Shown: piece by piece, positions 1 to 11,878 of the stretch
How positions within the stretch are numbered: the stretch's first letter is position 1
How the letters are laid out: each line of letters begins with the position of its first letter
Assembly: GCA_032622095.1 (NCBI GenBank)
Contig: CP136066.1
Span: 191,818,816-191,882,815 of the forward strand
Source: Siphonodentalium dalli
Lineage: Eukaryota > Mollusca > Scaphopoda > Gadilida > Siphonodentaliidae
DNA: 64,000 nucleotides
Direction of reading: 5' to 3'
Made by a program: the position numbers and the translations under genes
Notes under the pieces: model-generated
Databases searched by the model: none
Seen by the model: only the letters and a program-made list of their open reading frames with translations
What the model was told of the DNA's origin: nothing

Positions 1-1049
1 CGAATATTCGATATTCGATTCGAGATTCGATTCGAAAGTCAAATTCGATTCGAATTCGAGTCGAAATTGCCAACTCGAAATTTCGAATATACATGTACAC
101 TGATGGAAAAGTAGGCTGTTTACGAACAAGTACACACATCGATCTTAGCTGTTTTTGTGCCACTTAATTACAGAAAATGATGTATATATGCATCTTATAA
201 TTCTTATTGTACATCGCGATTATATATATTAAATATAAGTATAACCAGCAATTAGCCACTATAGGACTACTAAATACGCCTGAATTCTAGCTTTGAACAT
301 GGTAGCCAAAAGCCCGTGAATAATAATAGCTATGAGACTGAGCAACCGCTATAGCGTTATCTGCCGTCTATCCATCTCATATTCTGCATTATGTAGTATA
401 GCTGAGAATTTAAACAACACGTGTTCCCGGCATCGGAGCGTTCTTTGACACTTGACAAAATGTCGTCGTTATTCATGTTTATTTTAAACATGATAAAGCT
501 GCAGGTAGTGCAGGGACTTAAACTTGAGATGAATGCAACCTGATGTATAAATCGCAGGCATCTGGGACAATGACCCATCTATGGAATCATCTGTCCAAGA
601 AGCATCCAGCACTACATAATCAGGCTACCCTGCGACTGTTGTTGCATCTTCAAGTTTATAACAACGGGTGATTCCGAATGTCGATTTGAAATTTTGCATG
701 TACATGCAGACTGTACAAATTTCGCGTGATTTTAGTTCTGATAATCCGTTTAGTGGTTATATATTTATCGTCGTGACGGCCGCATAGACGTTTTTTTTAA
801 ATCTGCCTTTTTTTCTCGACAATTATCATTTGAAGTTAATAGTATTGCAAACGACGGTTCATCGCCACATAAGTTATGGTGGAACTTCTTGCATGTAGTT
901 GATAGAACGTTTCACAAATCGTCTAATCGTTGAAAAAACATGCCCAATTGAGAATGCACCACACATATATGATTCGATATTCGATTCCATTTCCAGAATT
1001 CGATTCGATATTCGATTCGATCAAAATATTCAATTCGCAGGACCCTAAA
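1..1049. mobile_element. hAT-like DNA transposon, right part (left tip outside window)
   Basis: Both ends of this stretch are built from the same TTCGAATATTCGAT-like words in opposite orientation: 1-100 reads CGAATATTCGATATTCG and onward, and 970-1045 carries GATTCGATATTCGATTCG followed by the terminus TTCGCAGGACCCTA. Read from the right end inward it starts TAGGGTCCTGCGAATTG, the usual look of hAT ends. A relic BED zinc-finger exon lies inside at 558-671, which supports hAT membership. The first bases of the left inverted repeat appear to be cut off by the window edge, so the target duplication cannot be checked. Confidence 0.6.
558..671 (+). pseudogene. Relic BED zinc-finger exon of hAT transposase
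   Basis: After a splice-acceptor-like ATAAATCGCAG, the + strand reads SGTMTHLWNHLSKKHP and then runs to a TGA at 669-671. This matches the second half of a BED zinc finger, the hydrophobic/HL..KH part that supplies the two metal-binding histidines (H-x4-H). The two cysteines of the finger should lie in an upstream exon and were not recognised here, so the finger is incomplete. It sits inside the TTCGAATATTCG-ended element and is probably its transposase remnant. No catalytic RNaseH/hATC part is visible downstream. Confidence 0.6.
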
Positions 1050-1840
1050 TGGAGCCTATACAAGCATCCACTATACATTTTGTTGACTCCTTGTTTGTGT
1101 GACCCTCTGCTGGAACAGGTGGTTGAGCTTGCATGTATGTGTGGCCATCCAGAAATATCAGTCTATAGATTATATACCGGTATACTGTATCAGAGAAATG
1201 GAGGCACAGGCTCAGTATAAGTCTTCAATTCTTCATGCAGAAATAAGGGTGTTTAATGGGATAATGCATCTTTAACAGGACTGAAGGTCAAGCTGGGTAC
1301 CCAAAGCACCTTTTCAGGCAAGACCAAAATGAGATGACAATGATCCCTTCGGACTGATGCTAACTTGTAAACTACAACTTACAAAGTTAACTACATGTAT
1401 CGATAGGTATACCTACATTGTACATACATGTACAGTATATATGTACAGTTAAACTTGCTGAACATTTGTCAGTTTATAGTAGGTCATTTGATGCTTTTGG
1501 GATGCTAACTGACTGAATAAGCCAATAAATTAATTCCATTATTACCTGAATAATAGCACCTGTAGATTCGGTGTTGTGTGGCTAGTGTACATGTAGGCTA
1601 TAGCACATTGTATATCTAAATTCATATTTCAGGAGGACAATTCTTAATCCCCACCTTGGACAAGCTTACCGATACAACTGTGCTATCGCATCTTCTCAAG
1701 TGATCTGCTGACAGCTTCCAGATCTTGGCTGCTGCAGGGACTATATTAACACTAACCTCCAAGATACTGATCCGTTAGTATGTTAACACTGCTAAATATC
1801 CATTTGAATGGTGCTATTTATTTTATTCATGAATATACCA

Positions 1841-2175
1841 CAGTTCTTCCCACGAGACGGGAGCGATTGCTCTCGCACCCGTATGCACTCGCAATTTAGA
1901 ATTCACGGGTGGTAAAATTTGCACTCGTACATCTTGTCAAAATGTTGATGGTCACTGTAATTGTTGATTCATTATTGAACTATTTGAAGGTACATTTTCC
2001 ATCTCACTTAAATTATGGACATGTAAAAGTGTAACTGGACATAGGTCTATCCTACAATGACATTTTGTTTGAGAAAATCCGAAATTAAAGTTATATTATG
2101 CGTGCAATTACACCCGTTTCTGAACTGCGAGAGCAAATAAATGCTCTCGCTGTGTTTTCCTCATGGGAAGGACTG
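1841..2175. mobile_element. MITE with CTTCCCACGAG inverted ends
   Basis: The left end CAGTTCTTCCCACGAG and the right end, read inverted as CAGTCCTTCCCATGAG, form terminal inverted repeats around ~335 bp. A GAGAGCA/TGCTCTC motif repeats near both ends (GATTGCTCTCGCACC and GCGAGAGCAAATAAATGCTCTCGC). No coding potential is seen. I could not find a clean target duplication in the flanks (…AATATACCA / ATCAATACC…), so the exact ends are tentative. Confidence 0.6.
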
Positions 2176-3512
2176 ATCAATACCAATAACAAGATTCTGG
2201 GCATATAATATTGATTATCATGTCACCTGGTGATGTCATGATGGGTGAGTATTTGTAGAGGCAGCTAGATATTTCTCTCTAAATCACGGATATGAAAATG
2301 GAATAAGGGTAGGACCATGTAATAAATATATTTTATAGCATTTTTTTTTCGTACATTATAGTTTAATGTTACCGGTACATGCATTTGATAAAACTTGCTG
2401 CATCAAAAATTTTGAGCAATCCTCCTGTTTGGTTTCAGACCAAGTCAATATGATACTAGTCGCTACAATCCAGTTTGGGAACATAAACGAACATACTGAA
2501 ATCCAGGGGATATAGAGGCACTTGTTTTATGATTGACAGGTACAAAATTTATTCTACTTGAATTTCAACAGAAAATTAAAGAAAAATGTGACCTGATATA
2601 AGTGATATTGAATTTTCGTGACAGGGGATAAAATAAATATTTATCGTGGAATCGGGTCTCAAAAGTCACGTAAATAATGTAATCTCGAGCTGGGAACTTT
2701 ACGTACCGATGAATAAATCATTAAGCAACAGGTATGAACAATGAAGTACATTCCCGCGTTATTTTTCGACTTTATACGGTTCCCTGTCAAAACTTAAAAA
2801 AAATTCCCGGGTTTCGAACTGATAGAATTTGCTCTCTACGGGCGTTAGCCAGAGTAGAGATTCATGGCATGATCTAGATAATAAAGAAAGATGCAACTTT
2901 AATGGATTTCAAGAATGGCTCAAGTATTATAAGACAGTAGAACAAGCCTCACCAAAAAAATTTGCATCGAAAAAAGACATCCTTTTTCATGATGGATGGA
3001 ATATGATAGCAAATAACTTTGAACAATAATATCATGGTTACAAAAACCTTCTTGGTATTCTCTTTCACATATGTTTTCTGGCAAAATTTCAGCACAGTTC
3101 CATGGTAATTCATACTCATAAATATAAATAAAAGAATACTGTATGTAGGCTCACATACATGTATGTCGCAGGAGTTCATCTCTTCCAACAACCTAGCAAC
3201 TTGTCAAATTTCACTCTTGGACGAGCCCTTGTCTAATCAGAGAGGGAGACTCCTGGTAGATTACACTGATTGTTGTCAGGGATGGACTTTTGTTACATTG
3301 TGTTTGTCTTACATGGATCCTATTGCCTATTGTTGTTTTCACTGTCATCTGGTTTATGTGGAAATGTGGAGTTTTTTTCAGCCTGTGCATATATCTCAAC
3401 CAATGGTTATAGGATCTGAATGAAATTTGGTATGGAGGTTCACCATCACGATTGATTTCAAAAGAGGGGCAAATGACGTTTATATTTTTTCCATTTTAGA
3501 GTCCTCCTTTTT

Positions 3513-4215
3513 ATACCCACACTTTCGATGAAAATGGGGGGTATACTGGATTGACTGCTTCCGTCCAGCACGCTTTCTCCCTCCGTGTGTCCGTCCGTCC
3601 TCATAACTCGAACAACTATGAACCGATTTCAATAAATTTTTGTATGCAATCTCCTTAGGACTGCCTCTCCGCATGATGCTAATTGCGGTTCGGTCCGACT
3701 TTTTTTTTTAAGTTACGCCTCATTTTCGACTTATTTTGACTTAGAAAATTCCGTCCGTCCTCATAACTCGAACAACTAGGAACCGATTTCAATAATGTTT
3801 TGTATGCAATCTCCTTAGGACTGCCTCTCCGCATGATGCTAATTGTGGTTTGGTCCGACTTTTTTTTTTTAAGTTACGCCTCATTTTCAACTTATTTTGA
3901 CTTAGAAAATTTTGTCCGACTTAATAACTTTTAACAAATATGAACCGCTTTCAATAATTTTTGGTATACATGCTTTTCACAATACCCTCTCTACATGATG
4001 CGGCTAGGGATTGGCTCAGACTCGACAAAAGCCATCTTAGATGTTAAGGTTGCGTTTCATTTTTGGGTATATGGACCTTTCACAACTATAATCAATATCT
4101 CGGTTGAGTTCAAAAACCGAGTTATGATTCTGAAGGGAAAAAAACCCGGATTAGAGCCATCTTTGATGAGCAACCCTAGTTTTGTCATCCTTGGGTGGGA
4201 GTATTTATACTTAAT
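3513..4215 (+). repeat. Hairpin-headed CGTCC-tract repeat, ~160-bp internal units
   Basis: The element opens with a stem (TTATACCCAC … GGGGGGTATA), then a TCCGTGTGTCCGTCCGTCC tract. It continues as about three ~160-bp units that each contain CTCATAACTCGAACAACTA, AACCGATTTCAATAA and CTCCTTAGGACTGCC (unit starts ~3591, ~3751, ~3911). It closes near TGGGTGGGAGTATTTATAC, roughly the inverse of the head. Small ORFs here are by-products of the periodicity and are not genes. Confidence 0.6.
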
Positions 4216-4640
4216 GGTATGCTTGAAATCTCGCTGATTTTGTTTGTTATTATCACAAGTTGAAAAACTTTTTCTCAGAGTTGATAGTTGAAAAGTTGCA
4301 AAAATAAACAAATTACTGTTTTATCAGGGCTGCCTGGATATCTTCATCACACATCATCCTGCCTAACTGGGAATTATATCATACTTAGGGGTGCCACGAT
4401 TAATCGTATAATCGATGAACCGTTGATAAAGCCGATAATCGATTACCATTTCCGTCGTCGATTAATCTGTGTTATTTATATCGGATGTCAGAAGATGCCG
4501 GGTATTTTTGAATACCGTGTTTATTTTACAAAGTTCTATCTACAACCGAGGTGTTAACATCCTTTGATCGCGTACCAAAGAGATTCCAATAACATGAGTA
4601 CTACTGATATATGTTGCAAACAGTCGGCAGTTCATTTGAT

Positions 4641-6240
4641 GATGCGACCAGGCTTGGGGCAATTACTTGTGAATGTAATCAATTACAATTACTTCAACAT
4701 TTTTCAATTACAATTACAATTCCCATTACATCTATTTCACCATGTAATTAATTACAATTACAATTACTTTGAAATGTAATTCAATTACAATTACATTTCA
4801 GCACATAATGGAAGTAGGAACAGTTTTAATTATATAAACTTTATTTGATAACAAAACATGAATTTAATACAAGCAAGATGAAATACACGGTGAAGCACAC
4901 TTGGTACAGAGCAGCCAATGTACTGAGTCCAGTATAGGTGTTCGAAGAACTGAGCGAATCATGATTTATAGCTGGCAACTCCAGCGTGTTGCATTGGCAG
5001 CTTGTAGTCGGGGTTGATCTTCTAGAAATTGGAATGATATCAGAGATTTATGAACTTTGCTAACTATCTTCAATGCTTTGGCATTCTTGACCGATGTTTT
5101 TGCATACTGAAAGATCCTAGTAGGTTGTTGATCACTTGCTGATGGTGCTTGTGTGACTGGATTCATACACATCTTGGTGCTTTCGCTATAAAATGAAAAT
5201 AATAGAGTATTTTAGTAACACACATGTATTCATCATTTAATTATTAAGGGAATAAGACTATCTCAGTAAGTCAGACACACAGCCAGGCCAATTGTAAAGG
5301 ACAATGAGATAATCAACACTCTGATTGTTAATTAGAGCCATAAACTTAATTAGCCTTTGTGGCCACCAGCTTACTGGTAACACAATGCCTCCACTAGACA
5401 GTGCTAATTGGGGGATTATTGAGGCAGATATTTGTCCCCACTTTGTCATTCAGTTGCAAATTAGAAGGGACAAGAAACAATGCATATACCAATACCACCA
5501 TATGACTGAGGTTATATGTCAATGGAATTAAACAAAACTAATACATAGAAATGGAAACTTACCTTCAGATGTGTCACAAAATTGGAGGTAACTTTTTCGG
5601 AACTGGATATTGTAGTTGGGCAAAGTTTGCACTTCACTTTCATAGGACACGATGTGTTTTTCTGCAAATTAAAATGCTGCCAGATTTTTTGTAGACATGT
5701 TGATAGCATTAGCAATGGTTGGTATGACTTTCTACCATAGCACATATACCATATCAGATGGAGATAATGAAACATGATCATAAGAGTGATATATTATAGT
5801 GATCTATTGTCAATTATTTGAAGTTGGTTTCTCAGTGTATTTATCAAAACAAGCCTTCTACCTCAAAGGTTAACCAATGCTTAAGCAAACAAACAGGAGG
5901 TGTCAACAGAATTCACCATTGAGACACAGTGGATAAAAACTCAGTATTGTGACAACAAAGTGATAGACAGTCACCAGTCTTACACTTTGAAATTTGGGAA
6001 AAAAAACATTTGAAGAAACCATTGGATGAATCATGAAAGTGAACTTTGAGAAGAAACAAGTACCTGTGATTTTGAAGTAATTGAAATTATATCCTAATTA
6101 CAATTACAATTACATCCTAACCAATTACAATTGCAATTACATGTAATTGAGAATAAACTGAATTACCAATTACATGCAATTACTTGAAAAAAATGTAAAT
6201 AATTACAATCAATTACAATTACCCCATCCCTGGATGCGAC
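4641..6240. mobile_element. hAT transposon, inner, AATTAC-rich ends, nested in outer hAT
   Basis: The body is 4649-6232 (1584 bp). The left end is CAGGCTTGGGGCAATTAC and the right end inverted is CAGGGATGGGGTAATTGTAA, both running into AATTACAATTAC arrays (4670-4800 and 6085-6225). It is flanked by a perfect 8-bp duplication GATGCGAC (4641-4648 and 6233-6240). It lies wholly inside the outer hAT, so it inserted later. It carries a decayed BED-finger transposase on the minus strand. Confidence 0.92.
4966..5781 (-). pseudogene. Decayed BED-finger hAT transposase, two exons
   Basis: Read on the minus strand, exon 1 (to 5563) encodes a BED zinc finger: KIWQHFNLQ, then CKLC, then TSNFVTHLK. It stops at a strong donor CTGAAG|GTAAGT. 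An acceptor TTTATAG at 5186-5187 resumes in frame with RKHQDVYESS, completing the finger (C-x2-C … H-x4-H). That frame ends at TGA 5132-5134. A second frame (5172-4966) continues with AKALKIVSKVHKSL and ends in NATRWSCQL, resembling the TRWNS motif of hAT catalytic domains. The RNaseH core beyond and the hATC dimerisation domain are absent, so the element cannot make its own transposase. Confidence 0.75.
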
Positions 6241-6772
6241 ATGGTTTCTCGTCGGATCGTTGTATATTCTACAAATTGGCCGCACTGCAGATTTTAACAC
6301 ATTGCGACATCGTTGTATATTTTAGTATACTTGAAAGGTGGCAATATGTCTTTGAAATGTGCCGACTGTCACCGTGTTCAATGAACTGAATGCACTCGCC
6401 CTTGAATCTGATTGGACCAATGGGATGTTGATTGACATTCTCTCTAAAACCAGGGAACAATATGTATATGGCATTTTAATCAGTGATGTTCTCCCCAATT
6501 GCATTGCAAGTGTACTTTGTTTGTATAAGTACAAATGTATACTTAGAAGTTACTAGTAAAGGCTACCGCATATCGTGAGGTGAATGCTGAATGAAACGGA
6601 CTGTTATCAAATACTTAAATTGTTCTGAGTCATGCAATTTGCAGGTGGGGCACACGTTTGTGATTGTTAACCACGCTCTGAAAGTTTGATGAAACTTATA
6701 GTTTCCATAACATTTGATTCCTTTATTTAGGAACAACCGGCGGTCCATTGTTCATTCCTACTTTTGTATTGT

Positions 6773-7560
6773 TATACCCCCTTTTAAAAAAAATGGGGGG
6801 TATACTGTTTTGCACCTGTCTGTCCGTCCGTCCGTCCGTACGTCCGTCCGATGTCTGTTCATGTCATAACTTGAACAATAGTGCTCGGACCTCAATGAAA
6901 TTAGGTATGGATGTTCACTACTATGAGGACATTAAATAGAGGGTTCCATCGTTTTGTTCGGATTTTCTATTCTAGAGTTATTCATCTTTGTTTATCTGGA
7001 AATGTTCGATTTTTGGTCCATCTGGTGTCTGTTCATGTCGTAACTTCAACAGTTGTGCTGGGATCTCAATGTAATTTGGAATGTATGTTCACAACTATGA
7101 GGACATTAAATAGAGGGTTCCATCGTTTTGTTCGGATTTTCCATTCTAGAGTTATTCATCTTTGTTTATCTGGAAATGTTGGCTTTTTGGTCTGTCTGGT
7201 GTCTGTTCATGTCGTAACTTCAACAGTTGTGCTGGGATCTCAATGAAATTTGGTGTGGATGGTCACTACTATGAGGACAATAAAAAGAGGGTTCCATCGT
7301 TTTGTTCAGATTTTCCATTCTAGAGTTATACATCTTTGTTTATCTGGACATGTTGGCTGTTTGGTCCATCCGATGTCTGTTCGGGTCATAACTTGAACAG
7401 TAATGCTCGGATCTCAATGAAATTTTGTATGGATGTTCACCACTATGAGGACATTTAATGGCACATTCACCTGTTTTGTTTTGTTTTTTTGTGCTATAGT
7501 TATTCATCTTCGTTTATATGAAAATGCTGATTTTTGGGTCCATCTGTCTGAGTATAGCAG
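6773..7560 (+). repeat. Hairpin-headed CGTCC-tract repeat with 174-bp units
   Basis: The head stem is TATACCCCCTTTT / ATGGGGGGTATA (6773-6804), followed by GTCCGTCCGTCCGTCCG. Four units then start with GTCTGTTC at 6853, 7027, 7201 and 7375, an exact 174-bp spacing. Each contains TAACTTGAACA-like sequence, CAATGAAATTTGGTATGG and GTTCACTACTATGAGGAC. The 111-residue ORF across two units is only the periodicity translated. It sits inside the right half of the outer hAT element. Confidence 0.8.
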
Positions 7561-7977
7561 TCATAAGTTATAGATATGCCCACACTAGGCGGTATGCCAC
7601 TAGGGGGTATGTACCGGACGACAGTCCATCTCTGTGGCTATTCCTAAAACTTAAATTAATCGCTACGTTCGTTCTAATGAACTCACAAATATTATAACCA
7701 TAACATCGCTGAGAACTGTGCTGGTATTCAATACATTGTGCTCATTATTCATTAACAGTGGTTTATGATGCATTTTATTAACGTAAAAATTACATCAGCC
7801 AATGTCTCAAATGACCAGCGACAGTGCAGTTATTGAGTTAACGAGCACCCAGGCAATAGGCCATATTACGGTATACTTCCACTGATGTTATTAATATTAG
7901 GTACGATTAATCGATTATTGACGCCCGATTATCGATTATCAAAATCAATAGTCGTGGCACCTCTAATCATACTAGCT

Positions 7978-8600
7978 GGTGGACCCGACTTCGTCCGGGC
8001 TGTTTCCCCTCTGCTTTCTGGCAAAATGCGCGATTTGACCTTGAATTGACCATTTTGAAGGTCAAGGTCAGGTCGGGGTCACGATTTGTCCCATCCAAAA
8101 CACTCCTCGGACAAAAGTAACCGTAGGTACCAAATTTCGTCAAAATTCGCAATTTGACCTTGAATTGACCATTTTGAAGGTTAGGTCGGGGTCACGATTG
8201 GACCCGTCCAAAACACTCCCCGAACAAAATTATCCCTAGGTCTCAAATTTATCGAAATTTGTCCGTTTTACCCGATTTGACCTTGAATTGAACTTTGAAG
8301 GTCAAGATCAGGTCGGGGTCACGATTTGACTCGTCAAAAAGACTCCCCGGACAAAGGTACCGGTACCTATAGGTATCAAATTTCGTCTAAATCCGTCCCG
8401 TTTTACCAGATAATGAGATTTGACCTTGAATTGACATTTTTGAAGGTCAAGGTCAGGGTCACGATTTGACCCATCCAAAACATTCCCCAGACAAAAGTAA
8501 CCCTAGGTATAAAAAATTTGTCAAAATCTGTCAGGCAGTTTTCCCGGTCATTGCTAACAAACAAACAGACAGAAGTCCCAAAATATATATTAGATCTTTT
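7978..8600 (+). repeat. Tandem array of AAGGTCAAGGTCAGGTCGGGG units
   Basis: Directly beside the outer hAT target site begins GTGGACCCGACTTCGTCCGG. Four degenerate units follow with ATTTGACCTTGAATTGAC at ~8033, 8152, 8275 and 8418 (119-143 bp apart), each with GGTCACGATTTG and CCAAAACACTCC motifs. It ends near AACAAACAAACAGACAGAAG, a typical tail of dispersed repeats of this kind. No coding potential. Confidence 0.7.
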
Positions 8601-9736
8601 ATCTTTTCTCAATGTAATAGATACAGTAACATATTTTGGGTTGGTGCAGAAAAATACCACTTATATATAGGCATTTCTTTGACACAAGGAATCTAATGCT
8701 GTGGACTAGAGTTGTCGAAGAGCACAACAATTGGTATCAAATTTATTGACGCTGACATCAACCACATGTATATTAAGAGGATATCTCGTGATTTGAGTGC
8801 ACAAAAACAATTATCTCATTGAGGAAACCAGACAAATGTTTATTTTCCTGAGTGAAAATGATTGGTATCAAAAACAGTAAAGTTTAATGAATAGTTTTTG
8901 TTTTTATTTATTTGTTCAACAGTAATTATTTAAATAGAGATTAATGTGAAGGCACATACATGAAGGTAACATGATGGATCTTTGAAATTGTGTTGTACAT
9001 CTCTCTGATTTCCTAACTCTCTACACAAGCACTATACTCTATAGGATATCTCATTTTATACTCGTAATGGTCCGCTTCATAAGTTATTTGCAACAGTTAA
9101 TTTAATGGACTGGATTGAATTTCTGAATCAAAGAGTGTCCACAATATAAACATGCTTCTTTAATGACCCAAGACTTTGTGGTGATCTATAATTCACTCAT
9201 GTTAATCTTATATCATTTCTCATACTCTCGTTAATTTCCATGAATGGCAATTTGGTTTAACTCAAGTTGTTTTAAATATTCAATTCGATCCGAAATTTGA
9301 TATTTGCAGAATCTTACTTAAATTTAAGCAAATTATCTGAAACTATGGACAAAATCAGTTTAAAAAGATTGCAGCAGTACAATTTCAAGTTGATAATCCA
9401 ATGTCATATAGACAAACAGTCTACCACCATATTGTGGTACATATTAATTTATTCTGAGTGATTATAAAGTACCTGTATATTTTATTTTTAGATATCGTAG
9501 CTATATCCCAATGTGAACAGAAATTGGACCATAACTTATCAAATGAGCTATTGGACGAGAACAAAAGGATATGAATCTTAATAAAGGTAATGATTTAAAG
9601 CTACATTTACTATTATACTCAGTGACATTGGCAAAAAAATGAGTTATCACAAAAAGCAAAAAAGTTGTTGCAATTATACAAAAAATGTATTGTTGATTAG
9701 GTTGTTAAGGATAGTATATGATAAAGTGATGTGGAT
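8601..9736. other. Gene-poor AT-rich stretch (copy 1)
   Basis: No convincing ORF, splice-bounded exon or RNA gene is seen. One remnant, TATTCAATTCGATCCGAAATTTGATATTTGCAG near 9278-9310, resembles the tip of the hAT-like element at 1-1049. The same sequence recurs at 18314-19449. Confidence 0.4.
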
Positions 9737-9850
9737 TTTAGCTCACCTAATGTGAAGTCTCTGGTGGAGCTATAGTCATCCGTCCGTCTGTATATATTTG
9801 GTCCTTGGGTGACTGGGGCAGATCCAGCAGAAACAATGCCTGGTCTATTG
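9737..9850 (+). repeat. Truncated AGCTCACCT hairpin-headed repeat
   Basis: TTAGCTCACCTAATGTGAAG…GGTGGAGCTATAGTCATCCGTCCGTC matches the head of the element at 26329 (AGCTCACCTGAAACGAAG…GGTGGAGCTATAATCATC). It breaks off after TTGGTCCTTGGGTGACTGGGG, so only the 5' part remains. The copy-2 equivalent is at 19450-19563. Confidence 0.6.
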
Positions 9851-10991
9851 GTGGCAGGAGTAAAGTTGAATCCACTATTTAATCTAAATGAAATACTTGT
9901 TTGACAGAGGGTACATGTGTAGTATTAACCCACATACTCACTGACATACTACTCATAATAGTGGGGCACACATGTACTTACTCAAATAGAACATGGAGGT
10001 GGGTGTTGAAATGCATGTCAGAGTTAGTAGTCAGACATCCAAATAAATCATCCTACATGTCCTATTCTCGCAGGGATTTGCCAACAGAGGAGGGGAGGGG
10101 ATGGCGGATTGATTGCATATTTTTTCAATGACATTTGATTTTTTTTTCCAAAACCAATTATAAATACCAAAATGAATATATAATTATAGACCAATATAAA
10201 TCAAGAGAAGGGGCTCCCAGTTGTAATATTTTTCCCAATATTTATTAGTTTATAACACGATATCATGGGGTGGGTTCTGCTTCTGATGAGGACAAAATTG
10301 GACAGTTTCATTAAGCTTTAAATACCTGACTGGTATCTAAAATCTTTCGTACCCTTTTCCTACTATTTTAACATTTAAATTTGAGTATGAACTACCTGTA
10401 GAATTTAGTTCCTGATAACATTCACTTAATTCAAATAACTCTTCTGATGAATGTCAGTGTAATACATTTTATATGTCTTCCAACACATGTACACATGTGG
10501 TGCACATATTAAATGTCAACACATGAATCTCATATCAGGTTTGCTCAAATTGGGTTGGTTATTCAAGAAGGTGCAGTCCTTGCAGATTTAATACTCTGCC
10601 TTCAAATTAATTGAATCAAGAATATGTATGTCACTGTGAACACTTTAATTTCTAAGCTGAGTGTATAATTCTAACTATTTATTTTGAAGTAAATTTGACA
10701 AGTACTGACTGTTGTAGTCTTCATAGTGCCAGTCTTATCAGTATTTATATTGAATTGTAAATTGGGCAATGTTGTCAGGCACTTATTTGATAAGTGTTCT
10801 GAATAAATATTTATGTATGCCATTACACAATAAAAATTCATGTTATTTTATTATGTGGCTGAATCTGGCTCCATATTTAGTGTTGGATCGGCCTGCAGTC
10901 CATTTGTGCACTAAGTGCATACGTAGAGGATCTCTAATGAGTCGCAATTTTATATTAAATTTATTAACCAAGCTAAAGCTCGACTCAAATA
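9851..10991. other. Gene-poor AT-rich stretch (copy 1, right end)
   Basis: No gene could be supported. The copy-2 equivalent (19564-20743) carries a 39-bp segment (19665-19703) missing here. The short ORF 10769-11035 runs through the duplication junction and is fortuitous. Confidence 0.4.
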
Positions 10992-11543
10992 CAAGCTGGG
11001 TACCCAAAGCACCTTTTCAGGCAAGACCAAAATGAGATGACAATGATCTCTTCGGACTGATGCTAACTTGTAAACTACAACTTACAAAGTTAACTACATG
11101 TATCGATAGGTATACCTACATTGTACATACATGTACAGTATATATGTACAGTTAAACTTGCTGAACATTTGTCAGTTTATAGTAGGTCATTTGATGCTTT
11201 TGGGATGCTAACTGACTGAATAAGCCAATAAATTAATTCCATTATTACCTGAATAATAGCACCTGTAGATTCGGTGTTGTGTGGCTAGTGTACATGTAGG
11301 CTATAGCACATTGTATATCTAAATTCATATTTCAGGAGGACAATTCTTAATCCCCACCTTGGACAAGCTTACCGATACAACTGTGCTATCGCATCTTCTC
11401 AAGTGATCTGCTGACAGCTTCCAGATCTTGGCTGCTGCAGGGACTATATTAACACTGACCTCCAAGATACTGATCCGTTAGTATGTTAACACTGCTAAAT
11501 ATCCATTTGAATGGTGCTATTTATTTTATTCATGAATATACCA

Positions 11544-11878
11544 CAGTTCTTCCCACGAGACGGGAGCGATTGCTCTCGCACCCGTATGCACTCGCAATTT
11601 AGAATTCACGGGTGGTAAAATTTGCACTCGTACATCTTGTCAAAATGTTGATGGTCACTGTAATTGTTGATTCATTATTGAACTATTTGAAGGTACATTT
11701 TCCATCTCACTTAAATTATGGACATGTAAAAGTGTAACTGGACATAGGTCTATCCTACAATGACATTTTGTTTGAGAAAATCCGAAATTAAAGTTATATT
11801 ATGCGTGCAATTACACCCGTTTCTGAACTGCGAGAGCAAATAAATGCTCTCGCTGTGTTTTCCTCATGGGAAGGACTG
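11544..11878. mobile_element. MITE with CTTCCCACGAG inverted ends (copy 2)
   Basis: Second copy, produced by the segmental duplication, of the short inverted-repeat element at 1841-2175. The visible sequence is identical. Confidence 0.6.

Larger units (their letters stand above)
4378..7973. mobile_element. hAT transposon, outer, with 8-bp target duplications
   Basis: The element spans 4386-7965. It starts TAGGGGTGCCACGATTAATCG and ends with the inverted equivalent (…TCGTGGCACCTCTA). The flanks are a perfect 8-bp direct repeat ATCATACT (4378-4385 and 7966-7973), diagnostic of hAT-type insertion. GATTAATCGATTA words cluster at both tips. No intact transposase belonging to this element is seen. 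Its interior is occupied by a second hAT element (4649-6232) and by a 174-bp-period array (6773-7560), so it is a dead or non-autonomous shell. Confidence 0.9.
1289..10994. repeat. Tandem segmental duplication, copy 1
   Basis: The segment starting CAAGCTGGGTACCC at 1289 restarts at 10992, so 1289-10994 and 10992-20746 are head-to-tail copies. Offsets are constant at 9703 bp up to ~7900, 9713 bp after a 10-bp length difference (~7917 versus ~17620), and 9752 bp after a 39-bp difference (~9951 versus ~19664). I noticed only about 10-12 single-base differences (for example near 1317, 1757, 2413, 2956, 6970, 7840, 9668, 10077), roughly 0.1%. Both length differences are shorter in copy 1, and the 10-bp one lies between short direct repeats (CGATTAT), so it looks like a deletion in copy 1. 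Confidence 0.97.

Noticed and set aside
2829-3029. 66-codon ORF with plausible composition
   Set aside because: No ATG start, no recognisable domain, and a frame-neutral base change is not evidence given two near-identical copies. It could be an old retroelement scrap but cannot be supported.
3163-3423. 86-codon ORF, also in copy 2
   Set aside because: Part of repeat-rich sequence; conservation between copies only reflects the recent duplication.
6911-7246. 111-codon ORF with an internal protein repeat
   Set aside because: It is the translation of two 174-bp units of a non-coding array; the DNA period explains the protein repeat, and neighbouring units break the frame.
6853-8600. Regularly spaced repeats considered as a CRISPR array
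   Set aside because: Units are tandem without unique spacers, and the genome is clearly animal.
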